Origin: Tetraselmis striata
Taxonomy: Eukaryota > Chlorophyta > Chlorodendrophyceae > Chlorodendrales > Chlorodendraceae
Assembly (NCBI GenBank): GCA_006384855.1
Contig: VCJN01002068.1
Location: 1-64,000 of the forward strand
Direction of reading: 5' to 3'
DNA: 64,000 bases
Below the pieces are notes generated by a model, which was given only the letters and a program-made list of their open reading frames with translations, was not told the DNA's origin and ran no database searches. Shown piece by piece: positions 31,876 to 42,043 of this stretch (positions are counted from its first letter, which is position 1; each line of letters starts with the position of its first letter). Both the position numbers and the translations under genes were made by a program.

Positions 31876-33424
31876 TTAGGCGGACCCCGTTTCGACGAGT
31901 GCCGCGCCTTGGCGCCGCGCTGCCCCGGCCGCCGCGCCTTGGCGCCGCGCTGGGTATCGAGTCCTCCCCTCCCTAGTGAGCGCGTCCACCTGCGCCTTGC
32001 GCTCGGGGCCGTCCTCCTCCGTCACCACATTCTGCAACCCCCACCGCGTGACGAACCACGCAGCTCCTTGCATGCGCTTGTACATGTGCCCAAGCACCGC
32101 CTGGGGACGCGAAGCTCCTTCTCGGTCATGATCGCCTTCACCCGGGCCTCCTCGAGCAGCGGACCGGCGTTAAGAATGGAAAACGTGTCCATGTGGTGCA
32201 AGCAGTCCTCCATGACCCAGCCGGACTGCACCGTCACCTTGCCTGACCCTGCAGTCATGGAGGGGAATGCCGTCACGCCCACGCCCACGCCCACGCCCGG
32301 GGGGGGGGGGGGGGGGGGGGGGGGTTTACCTTTCGATTCTTGGACACTGCAAACGAAGGGCGCAACCCGCGTTCAAAGTTGCTGGGTATCGGGACTAAAG
32401 CCTGGCGCCGGTCTTCCTGCTTCATAGCTCGGAATCCAATGTGGCCCTGCACGGTGACAAATTTCCTCCAGAAGTCCCTTCCCAAGCCAAAACAAAAACA
32501 GGTGGAACGGCGCGAGGGGGAAGAGGTTGACCATGCTGACATAGCCCAGGACCACATGCACATGGCACACGCCATGGCAGCCAGTGTTCTGCTTGGCCTC
32601 CGCCAGCCGGGTTGTGTTGAACGCACGCCGGGCAAGGTGCGTGATTCACTGGACAAGTCATCGCCTTCATGGACGGTTACCAAGCGAGCCTCCCCGTCCG
32701 CATCCACAGGGGGGTGCTCCTGGGCAGCCGCCATAGCCTCCACAACCTGCCACGCCGACCGGGCGGGTGCGTGTGATTCCATACAACCGCAGTTGAGTGG
32801 TGCCACCAGCACGCATGCCGGGCCCACTCACCTCTGAACGCAGAAGGCCCACAATGTCCCCGTCCTCAAAAACAGCGCGCCACTGGGTCGCCCCGCCGTA
32901 GTCCTCCAACACCCACTCGGTAACGACGCCGGTTATCACGCCGTAGTGCCAGACTCCCCGGAACTTCTTGGCGATGACCTTCATGTAGAAGTCGCCGGGA
33001 TCGCCTTTCCATATCACGCCCTCATCGCGGGTTCCACGCCCGCCGGCGGCCACGCAGGCGCGTCGATGTCCATACCGTCTTCGCCAACGGGGTCCTCCCC
33101 CACGCCCATCACATCGTCCACCTTCGAGCCGCCGTCGTCCGAGACCGGCGCCGGCGGGCCGTTTCCGACGGCTGCAGCTACTCCTGCTGCCGCCCCTGTT
33201 GTTGTTGTTGCTGCTGCTGCCGCCCCTGCTGCTGCTGCTTGTGATAAGGCGGCCTTGCGGCGCAACTTAGCCGCACGCTTCAACGAGTGGCTACAGTTCG
33301 GGAATTTTAGGAAGTGCCGCTCTCGCGCCATCTTATCACATGTGCCCGTCACGTTGCCCCGGCAGTGCTTGCATGAGTACACGCCATCCTTCGACACACT
33401 CGCTATCCATCCCTTTGCCGGCAT
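31876..33424 (-). CDS. CACTA gene with BED-like zinc finger and Tudor-like domain
   Basis: The N-terminus carries a finger with YSCKHCRGNVTGTC then ARERHFLKFPNCSH, close to BED/hAT-type fingers. It is followed by Ala-rich and acidic linkers. A Tudor-like segment follows: AKKFRGVWHYGVITGV and FEDGDIVGLLRSE, ending at a GTGAGT donor. Later exons include KFVTVQGHIGFRAMKQEDRR, ending at an AAAG/GTAAAC donor with a 26-base C tract, then VQSGWVMEDCLHHMDTFS and HMYKRMQGAAWFVTRWGLQN. The frame changes near 33.03 kb and between 32.35 and 32.67 kb, and I could not resolve these as introns. Finger plus Tudor suggests binding of DNA and of chromatin. No catalytic domain was recognised. Confidence 0.5.
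32299..32324 (+). repeat. 26-base poly-G tract in an intron
   Basis: On the coding (minus) strand this is poly-C starting five bases after a GTAAAC donor, preceded in the plus direction by a CCCACG hexamer repeat (32,277-32,297). Confidence 0.9.
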
Positions 33425-33506
33425 GCCTGCTGCCGCGCGCGGGGGGCGGCGGGGGGGGGGGGGGGTGAGAGTTGGGGTGGATGTAACCCACCACCGGCAT
33501 GCAACA

Positions 33507-33908
33507 CATATGCGAGTGCGCGGCTGTCCGCGCTTGATTCAACGGTGAGTGGCGGTGACCGTGAGGCGACCCCGTACTTCATGCGCGTGCTAGGGCGTTA
33601 CACAATCATCAGCAGTTAGGGCGGCTGCATTAAAACGCGCACCTACGAACACCACCTACCGCCTACCACCTACCGTACCACCTACATCCGCCCACACCTC
33701 CGCCCGTCGTGCCGCACATCGCCGCACACCGCGGGGTCAGCGGTCAGCGATGTGCGCGGTCAGCGATGTGCGGCGATGTGCAATGAGTGCGTACATCCGC
33801 GTGTACTTAGCCCGGGTGCTCCGCGTCGGCGGGCGACACGCGAGCCCGCGTGCGCATATCAATTTGATGAAATTATGGAAACGAGAAATTCATATAGTAC
33901 TTTACAGG
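33507..33908 (-). promoter_or_regulatory. upstream repeat of CACTA gene, copy 2 (probable promoter)
   Basis: It lies upstream of the zinc-finger/Tudor gene (ATG at 33,424) and matches 25,737-26,107. The central minisatellite is much shorter here (a few GATGTGC units), while both ends are conserved, including GTACTTAGCCCGG and GACACGCGAGCCCGCGTGCG. Confidence 0.6.
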
Positions 33909-34010
33909 TCGCGCGCGATAGTCGTCGCTACTGGGTATGAAATCCACGTCCCTCGTCCGTCCCGTATCGTCCCCGTATGTCGTCGTTCGTCACCAGTAGG
34001 GCACATTTAC

Positions 34011-34032
34011 GTCACATCTGAATCTCACAGTG
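34011..34032 (-). repeat. CACTA terminal inverted repeat, right
   Basis: Reverse complement of the first 22 bp of the left end, followed at once by GTT, the same triplet that precedes the left end. Confidence 0.92.
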
Positions 34033-34098
34033 GTTAGTGGTGGGCGGTGGTCTTGAGGCAGCTCGCTTGGTTGTTGCTGCAGTGGCTCGCTCACCAGC

Positions 34099-37000
34099 TT
34101 ATTGGTGCGAGCTGTTGGATGGGTGGGCTGCATCATCGTCTGTTATCCATTCGCTGTCTGAGCTGCGGGCGCCAGAGAGGCGTGGCTTGCTCGTGCTGCG
34201 GTTGCGGGTGCCGCCGTCCGAGCGGCTGCGGCCCCTGGGCTGCTTCTTCTTGATCTTAGCTGTTGTGGCTGTCTTGCCTTTGCCTGCTGGGGTGGGCTGG
34301 CTGGGATGACGTCCCCGCTGGATGGAGATGCGATGTGGTTTGCTCAGCTGGTGGGACTCCGCTGTGAGGCTAGCCATGTTGGCGGCTATTGCGGGTTTGC
34401 TGGCAGGAGAGGCATGGGCGAGCAGCTTTGTGGCTGCGGTGGTGAGGTGGTGTAGTTCTGCCACTCTCTCTGTGGTGCCATTGGATGTGCCCTCCCGGAA
34501 TGTGCGGTGCACTGTTGAGCGCTGGGGCAAATCGAGGGATATGTCTGCCGGACCTAGTGTCTCTGCTGCCTCGCCATGGGTGGTGTCCACCTCCATGGCG
34601 ATGTCGTTTTCCTCGTCGTCCTCGAGCTCCTTCCTCCTCGTCGTCCGCCTGTGCTACCGGCATGGCAGTTGCCGCCGGGGCTGTGGCTGAAGGTGTAGGG
34701 GCTGGGTGGGCTGCTCCGGGGTCGCGCTCTGTTGCTGCTCCGCTCTGGTCGATGGCTGCCACTGCGTCTGCGACCGCTCCGCGCCTCGGTGGAAGGTGCT
34801 CGAACCCTGGGTGGGGGGGGAGCGTCGCGGACCTAGGGTGCGGTCTGGGTTGCTAGGGTCGCTGGAAGTGGCAGTTGGATTGGGTCTGCCTGTGGTGGGG
34901 CTGGCGATGTGTCGGCATGGCGCCTCTCGGTTGGTGCCGGGCTTGGCGCGGCCTTATTGATCTTCCCGCACGTTGTCGACACTATCTTGCGCCACTGGTC
35001 GGTTCTGTCGGTGCTGCGGGTGCCACCGATGTTGCTGTGGTGGTGGGCGGTCAGCTGCAGGGTGAGGGTGTAGATTGGGCGTCCGGTGGCTCGTAGGGCG
35101 AGAGACGCTGGGGCGGTCTTCCGGGCCTTCTTTCGCAGGCCTATCGCTGCGCGTCGGATATGGTTGTGGCCAGTGTTGCTTCCCAGCTCTCCCGCCTCCC
35201 GGATCATCTGGCTGAAGGGGTGGATGAGCAGCTCCGAGGGGTCGAACTCGGACTCTGTGAGGTAGATGACGATGGTGCGAAGGCGTATCGCCCGCAGTAG
35301 CGCGACATGGGAGGTAAGGCCCACTGCTAGTCGCAGGGTGTCCGCGAACTCTCGTCTTCTTTGCCGAGGGAGATGGCGCAGAGGTTGTCGTCTCCCACGC
35401 GCAGCAGTGTCGGTTCTGTGTGGTGGAGGTACATCTCGACGCCAGCAGCTGTCATGGTGTCCGTCAGCCACTGCGCGTGTTGCAGCTCCGGGGGTGTGCT
35501 GGTGCGCTGGCTGATGGTAGTTGCGATGGCCTCCGCCAGCTGCTCCACCGTCGGCAGCTCCAGGTTGGCCAGGGGGCCGGTGATGCAGATCGCTATGGCC
35601 GTCAGTGCGCATCGGAAGAATTGTTTGGACAACGCTGGGGGCAGTACTCCTGGGAGTGGGGCGGTTGGCTGGTCCTCTCGATCCTCGTTGTGTTCTACTG
35701 TGACTTGGATCACTACTCGACCCTGCGACTGGTCGCCAAACGGCAGCGCCAGTACTGCGTCGCGGCACACGTCCTAGAGTAGGCGCGCCGCTTCAGGATC
35801 GAGGAGTTCGAGGCACACCGAGTCGGCTGAGCGGCGGGCTTTCCATACCTCGCGGACCTCCATGAGGGCCAGCAGTGTGCGGGTCGGGGGGCAGATGATG
35901 GCGTTGTCCGCGTCTGTGTTGGCTTCGTACTCGACCCAGGCTCGCTTTCCAGCGAGTGCCAGGACGTCTGCTAATGTCGCCGCCGGTTGGTCTGTCGCCG
36001 CTTCGCTCGGCTGGGGTTAGTCATACGCTGTGAGGAGGCCCTCCGCCAGGCGCAGCCAAATGTCGGCCTCCGTGATGCCTCTGAACGCGGGGGAGCGAAG
36101 CCACACCTGGTGTACCGGCCGCTCGATGTCGTCGAGGTGTGGAGCTCCGAGCAGGCGGGTGGAGCAGCGGCGGCCCTGGCGGTCGAGGATCGCTGTGCCC
36201 TCTCCTGTCCATTGGGTCTGTAGAACGCTCACGGCTGTTTTTCTGCGGGCCAGTCGTAGGATGACGGACCCGGTGGTGGTGGGGAGCTTGATGCCGCTCG
36301 GTGCAGCGGGGTCGGCGGCGGCGGGCTTAGGGGGGTGGCGAGTCACCACCCTGACGTCTGCTGGCAGTATTTGAACTCCGATTTTGGGGCTGAGGGTGCG
36401 GATTAGGTTCGTCACAGTCCGGCCGCGCGACTCCTCGTCCATAGCTTTGGACTGTCTATTTTTCTGAGAAATAATTTTGGAAGAACTAAGAAATATTAAT
36501 TGAGAAATATTTTTTGGTATGAACTGAGAAATAATTTTGTAAGAACTGAGAAATATGAACTGAGAAATATTTTTTGGTATGAACTGAGAAATAATTTTGT
36601 AAGAAATCATTTTCTGAGAAATATTGTATCACTTACTGAGAAATACGCAAAAATGCATTTTCATGAAAAACTTTCCGCAAAACAATTAATTTATTTGGGG
36701 TTCTAGAACATGATTTCAGCGCGCGGGCAAGTTATGCAAGCCAAATAAGTAGTCGCTACTCGCTACATGCGCTCTTACTCCGGGGGTAGCGAGTAGCGAC
36801 TGCTACCAGCCCGCGACCTCCGCCCGCCGCCCGCCGCCCGCCGCCCCACCGCCGCCCGGTTCCGCCCGCTTCTCAACAACCCCCCCCCCCCCCCCCCCAA
36901 GCCGCGGAACCCACAGACGGGGAGGTCACTGCGTGACAAGGGCGGTTGGCGACACCTGTGTCGTGGAGAGTTCGAGTAGGCGGGAACCCTGGCGCAGGCG

Positions 37001-37656
37001 ATGGCGGCGCGGGTGTGTGCGCTGTGCCGACGCGCTGTGCCGGCCCGCGCGGGGAATGGCGACGCGAGCAATATAATACGGCCTTATGTCCGCGCGCGCA
37101 GCCCAGGCGACTATGCGAAGTTTCGGGAAATATTTGCAAACTTTACATACAGTGTGTTAGCTAAAATAGTATATTTCTCAGATGATACATCCAGACCCGG
37201 ACGCGCAGCGCCGTACTTGTAAGAACTGAGAAATAAATTTTAAATTTCTCGGAACAACGCCGCGAGTACGAGTACTGAGAAATAATTCAATATTTCTCAG
37301 TTCATACAGAATTATTTCTCAGAAAATAATTAATTGATAGCTTTGTGCTGGGCCACCACATCGCCGAATAGTAGGGCCACATGGGGGGCATCGTCCGTCG
37401 TGCCGGCTGGGAGGCCGGTGAGAAGTAGGTGGGATGGGCGTTGTAGCACGCGTATGTGGCGGCGGGTTGCCGGTGGGAGTTGGGTGCCTGCGAATTTTTT
37501 TGCATTTACGACCGTGCGGATCGCTGGCTGTTGCACTCTGCCGCCTCGTAGCGCGGCCGGAAAGGTGCCAGCCCCGGCGTCCTGTTGCTCCTCAGATCTG
37601 TCTGTGTCCATGCTGGCTATGGCGGTTTCCTCCTGGAGGGCCCGCCTGCTCTTCAC
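34099..37656 (-). CDS. unrecognised minus-strand ORF region, interrupted by an 887-bp transposon
   Basis: Minus-strand protein-like stretches: 37,656-37,330 (with HIRVLQRPSHLLLTGLPAG), about 36,440-36,017 (with IGVQILPADVRVVTRHPP and ITEADIWLRLAEGLLTAYD), 35,770-35,327 (helical, with FFRCALTAIAICITGP and VEMYLHHTEPTLLRVGDDN), an overlapping frame to about 34.83 kb (ESEFDPSELLIHPFSQMI), and 34,596-34,099 (basic, with KIKKKQPRGRSRS and an acidic end). They drift between frames without clear introns. I do not recognise the family. An ORF1-like product of a mobile element is one possibility. The AT-rich element at 36,450-37,336 was inserted into it. Confidence 0.3.
36450..37336. mobile_element. 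887-bp AT-edged non-autonomous DNA transposon with 9-bp target duplication
   Basis: The 9-mer ATAGCTTTG flanks both sides (36,441-36,449 and 37,337-37,345). The ends are inverted copies around TTTTCTGAGAAATAATT. Subterminal zones carry about nine TGAGAAATA-like motifs in one direction on the left (36,470-36,650) and both directions on the right (37,165-37,320). The middle (36.77-37.13 kb) is GC-rich with a C run at 36,880-36,898 and no convincing ORF. A 9-bp duplication and repeated subterminal motifs fit a MULE-type non-autonomous element. Confidence 0.7.
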
Positions 37657-37923
37657 GCCGCTGTGGGCGCAGGCCGGCAGTTGGCATGGTGGTGGGTCGT
37701 CCGGTCGTCGGACGGTCCACCGTTTCGCAAGAGGATCACACTACCAGTACCAGCAGCCGCGCCGGCTCGCCCGGACTTATTAGTACATACGCAGTACTTC
37801 GCCCGGTGTTAAGGGCCGGCTGGAAAATGCGCAAGCAGACGTGCCTTGACGCAATCCACGTATGCATTATGACTTTGCGCATATCAGGAGCTGACTCGTA
37901 CGAATCTCGGCCGGTCATCGAAC

Positions 37924-38760
37924 ATGCGTGATTTGTACATGGTATTCCGGATACATTACACCGGTATGTATGGGCCGCGGTTACGCGATAAACGCATTTT
38001 GTTCCGACTAGACAATGTAGCGGCCGTAAGCGCGGTTCACAAGGGCGGTTCGATGTTGCCCCACACCATCAATACGTGGTGGCTCTTGTACCACAACATG
38101 TGCCAGACGTACAATCTGGATGTAGTGGCACGACATATACCGGGTAAAAAAAACGGTTTGGCGGACGACATATTTATATCCCGGTTAGAGAGGCGGCTGG
38201 ATTGACAATCAAGATTGGCAGCCGGTGTTGACTTTCTTTCAGCGCCTCCTCATCGAGGTCGGGCCCTTCAACGTGGATGCGTTCTCCGACCCCTCGTCGG
38301 CCAGAACGCTTCCTGCGCGGTCTTTTGGTCGGCAATCGACTGTTGACTTCGACATCAATGACGGAACCTGAATGTTTACCGCAACCCGCCATTTGCGCTG
38401 ATCAAAGCGATTCTCTAACATTTTGGGGCCGAGTTTCATGCGCCCCCCACCACGTCGCAGACCACGTTCGTACTGTCGGCGTGGTTCTTTGTACCGTGGT
38501 GGAAACTGCTCGCTGGGGCCCACAACGTGGGTTATTTTTGGCAAGGCAAGGCTATGTTTACGAGTATGGACGGACACCTCGGGTCGCGAGAGCAACCGGA
38601 ACCACAGCAGCGCGTTTTTTAGCGGCACATAGTGGGGCGTCGTACATTGTTGGAGGGCAGCGCCCCACAGGACATGGACCTGCCTCGCCTGTCAGACAAC
38701 CAACATGCGGACTGGCTATTGCTGCGTGGACTATGGGACGGGTTTGTGCGCGAGCCGCAC
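37924..38760 (+). pseudogene. RNase H and adjacent domain of a DIRS-order retroelement (fossil)
   Basis: Plus-strand remnant with an RNase H end (ILFRLDNVAAVSAVHKGGS, then VVARHIPGKKNGLAD), followed by GPFNVDAFSD and a later stretch in the manner of the methyltransferase-like (DAM) domain that follows RNase H in DIRS-order elements. It is on the opposite strand to the element at 39-42 kb and separate from it. Fragmentary and broken, apparently old. Confidence 0.55.
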
Positions 38761-39104
38761 GGGACGAATAGACACCGGTGCGCCTGAATGGTTTATATAC
38801 ACAGCGTGATGTTTGCCATCTGGAGCAGTTGGTCATGCAGTTGAATGGACCGCCAGGGCAATTGGCGGACATCCAGGAAGTACAACGCCTCACAACGTCA
38901 TCTATGGAAACCTACGAGGCGTCGCTGGTCATTTTCCAGCGACTTTGCAGTGCTTGAGGTGTGTCACCCCTTCCTACAACGGTGGGACTGCTGCATTTCA
39001 CAAGGATCGTCTGGTTTGCCGAAGAATGCCAGGTCTGGTTACATGTTGTGATATTCAGGAATTTGCAGGCATACGATCCCACAGCCAGGGAGGGTTGGGC
39101 GGGC

Positions 39105-39281
39105 TGTGGTGCGCTCGATGGAGCGTGCCACAGCAAAGGAGAGTGACCGGTCGGTCCGCCGTGAAGGCAGGTGGTGGCTCTGACCGGCCCCCGCAATCGT
39201 GCGCGCGCACACACGCGCTACGGGCGCCGCGCCAGGGCTATCTCGTACAGGTAGAGAAACCACATAAACTAGTTTAGAACA
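39105..39281 (-). repeat. direct repeat A2 (177 bp)
   Basis: Same-strand match of 41,867-42,043, both beginning TGTGGTGCGCTCGATGGAGC and ending GTTTAGAACA, with only a handful of differences. Confidence 0.9.
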
Positions 39282-39308
39282 TTTCACAAGGATCGTCTGG
39301 TTTGCCGA
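39281..39308 (-). repeat. split repeat B1 (28 bp; B2 at 38,995-39,022)
   Basis: ATTTCACAAGGATCGTCTGG and the following TTTGCCGA occur on both sides of A2, giving the B-A-B arrangement expected of a split direct repeat. Confidence 0.8.
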
Positions 39309-41596
39309 CTAGAAAATGCCGGGCGCAGCAGGCCACGGGCGGGGGTCACGGGCGGGAATGTTGAAGGCGACGACAGGCCATCGGGGTGCGCCCACAGGAA
39401 GGCGGTCGCCGGTACGGCCAGGAATGAAGAGGTCGTGGCGCGGCTTCCAAGAGCGCATGTCGGAGCACATCTCCGAGAGGAGCTGGTACCAAGCTTTGTC
39501 AGGCCAGTAGGGAACAATGACGATGGCTGGGGCACCGCTGGACTCAAGTTTGGAGACTAGATCGCCGATGAGGTTCCACGGAGGGTTACACCAGTTACGT
39601 TCGCAACGCCATGCAGCGTCGGAGAGGCGCAGGGCGTCGACGGCCTCGCACCGCGGGTCACGCCAACGGGCGTTGTAGCGGGGCAGGAGGGCGTTTTCAG
39701 AAGTCGCGAAGCGGTCGATGGTGCAGGCGCCCCATTTAGCAGTGAGCGAGGCGAATCGACGAGGGTTGAACTGCCAATCGTCGCAATCAACCTCGCGACT
39801 AAGGCGGTCAGCCCAGATATTCGCCGCAGAACGGATGTAGCGCACGGAAAGGGTGATGCCGTGCGTGTCCATGAGGTACCACGTTTTGCGTAGCTCAGCC
39901 ATGAGGCGTGGAGAGCGAGAGGTGAGGTTAGTGAGGACGCCGACAACTGCTTGGTTATCCTCGTGCAAGCGGATGTGGCGGTTTTGGAGCATGGGGAGGA
40001 AGGACTCGATAGCCAAGCGGACGGCTTTGAGCTCTTTCAGGGTAATGTGCGCATTGCGGTCATCGTCGTACCAAAAACCCCAAGCTTCATGGTGCTCGTT
40101 CAAAACGGCACCCCAGCCGTAAGACGAACTGTCGACGTGTAGGTATCCGGTTTCGACGGGGCGGTTAATGGGGCGGCCGTTGTGTTGGGTGGGCACACCC
40201 ACCCACCATTACAGATCGCGCTCGAGCTGGCGGGGAAGCTTGACGCGGCCGGACCAAGAGTCGCGCGTCTTGAGCACATCATGCAGCTCACGAAGGTAGA
40301 AACGGGCAGGGGCAATGGCCAAGTAGAGAAACTGGCATTTGCCCGCGAGAGCGGCCAACTCGCGAGCTGGCAACCACCGGCGATCGCGTTTTGCTCGTTG
40401 GATTAGGCGTTTGGCCGCGCGAGCAATGCTGGCGAGTTTCTCAGCGGGCGCACGAAGAGTAGGTGACCCCGATGTGTCAATTTCTAACCCCAGGTGCACG
40501 AGCTTCTGGGTGGGCTCCCATACGCCCTTGTTGGGGTTGCGCAGCAGACCAAAGCCCGAGAGGTGGCGTTCGATGTAGTCACGTTGCCAGATGGCCTCAG
40601 CCTGAGTCCGAGCTAGAAACAGGAAATCGTCCATGTAGAACAACATGCGCAGGCCAAATCGTCGCCGGAAAATAGGTGTGCCATCTGCTTCAGCCGGGTT
40701 ACGACGCAATGCCCTAGTGAGGACGTTGGTGAATTGGCAGAAGTAATAGGGGGACAGAGACCAGCCCATGGGAAGGCCAGCCAGTCGGTACAGAGTGCCG
40801 CGGTAATCGACAGTGAAAAAATCCCTGTCCTCAGGGGCGATTCCAACCGCGTAAAACCCGTCTTGCAGGTCCATCTGTAACATGTAATCCCCAGGGCGCG
40901 CTAGGTTGCGTAAATGCGAAAGCGTCTCAAACGAAAGATCGCGCGTCTCACAATAGCGGTTCAGGGGGCGAAGGTCAATGATGAGCCTCCATTGTTTGTT
41001 CCAGGCTTAGGAACCAAGAACAGCCGGGACACCCATTTCGCGCAGTATCCTCGCTCCCAGGCCCCAACGGCCAGGAAGCGAGCCTATTCACCGTCCATAA
41101 ACTCCAGTTGAGCAGGAGTAGCATCCCCCATTGACACCCCTTGATGAAAAGAAGGTGGGGCAAGCCCGTCCAAGAAAGGAACGCGTACACCTCGGGATAT
41201 CCAGTTGAGAACACTGCGATTTGCGCCAGCGGCTTGCCAGTTGCCGAGATTACGACGGACGCGATGCCTCATAAAAGGGGAGTCGGGAGTACAGGAATTG
41301 GCGCGATGGATGTCGCGAGGGGGGCGAGCAGAGCGCCCTGTCGCTCTGCTGGCCCTCTCCGCGTCGGCGTCAAGGTCCACGGTGCGCGGCACAGTAGGAG
41401 TGCCGCGGCGTGGGAGTAGCCATGTGCCACTGGGCGCTGGCTTGGCCACTGGCAGTGTACTGTCACTTTGTACTCGAATCTGTACTAGACGACGGGCATA
41501 CGCCGGCATACGCCCCAATCGGAGCGCATCGCGACACCTACGCCGAGTAGGGGCCCGTACAGATCGAGCCATGCCCACACGGGAAAGGGCAGCCAT
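39309..41596 (-). pseudogene. reverse transcriptase, RNase H and DAM-like region (fossil)
   Basis: The order on the minus strand is typical of DIRS-order elements. First comes a pre-RT segment (LNWISRGVRVPFLDG), then RT blocks (MLQMDLQDGFYAV, LPMGWSLSPYYFC and the catalytic LFYMDDFLFL). RNase H follows (YLHVDSSSYGWGAVL, LKELKAVRLAIESF and IRSAANIWADRLSR), and last a methyltransferase-like part with WCNPPWNLIGD and VPYWPDKAWYQLL. The RT and RNase H blocks are well preserved, which agrees with the near-identical terminal repeats. The copy as a whole is broken. Confidence 0.85.
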
Positions 41597-41866
41597 GGGT
41601 TACTGTTGGTCGACACTGGTCGAAGGTCTTGGACCTTGTTCCACTGAATGGGGAAGCGCTGCAGCTTCGTCCTCTCCTCGCGTTGGGCGAGTAATCAGCA
41701 GCTCGTTCGCGGGTAGTAGTTAGCACGTCGCAAGCGGCGCGCGTACATTAACCACACAAACCCTAACGGGTTTCTCCCAAGGGGGGCCCCGAAAGGCGTC
41801 GCTCACCGTACATGGTACGATGGCGGAAGACCGGCACCCTGCGCAGCAAAATTGCCGCGACTTTGC

Positions 41867-42043
41867 TGTGGTGCGCTCGATGGAGCGTGCCACAGCAAAG
41901 GAGAGTGACCGGTCGGTCCGCCGTGAAGGCAGGTGGAGGCTCTGACCGGCCCCCGCAATCGTGCGCGCGCACACACGCGCTACGCGCGCCGCGCCAGGGC
42001 TATCTCGTACAGGTACAGAAACCACATAAACTAGTTTAGAACA
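41867..42043 (-). repeat. direct repeat A1 (177 bp)
   Basis: See 39,105-39,281. It marks the 5' end of the element on the minus strand. Confidence 0.9.

Larger units (their letters stand above)
18557..34032 (-). mobile_element. 15.5-kb EnSpm/CACTA DNA transposon with five gene-like regions
   Basis: The left end starts CACTGTGAGATTCAGATGTG and the right end is its exact reverse complement for 22 bp, with further subterminal similarity (GGTGACGAA). A GTT target duplication flanks both ends (18,554-18,556 and 34,033-34,035); 3-bp duplications are the rule for this superfamily. A tnp2-type transposase lies inside on the minus strand. Other contents are a zinc-finger/Tudor-like gene, a 486-codon accessory gene, a Lys-rich gene and a plus-strand Cys-rich gene. 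The left end of a second copy begins at 63,579. Matching ends, an intact duplication and mostly open genes suggest recent insertion and possible activity. Confidence 0.92.
38995..42043 (-). mobile_element. second YR-type retroelement fossil with split direct repeats (PAT/DIRS-like)
   Basis: Read on the minus strand the order is A1 (42,043-41,867), reverse transcriptase/RNase H region, B1 (39,308-39,281), A2 (39,281-39,105), B2 (39,022-38,995). The 177-bp A repeats differ at only a few sites, so this copy is fairly young, and the 28-bp B repeats are identical. No tyrosine recombinase was recognised inside. The element is broken in a few places. Confidence 0.75.
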
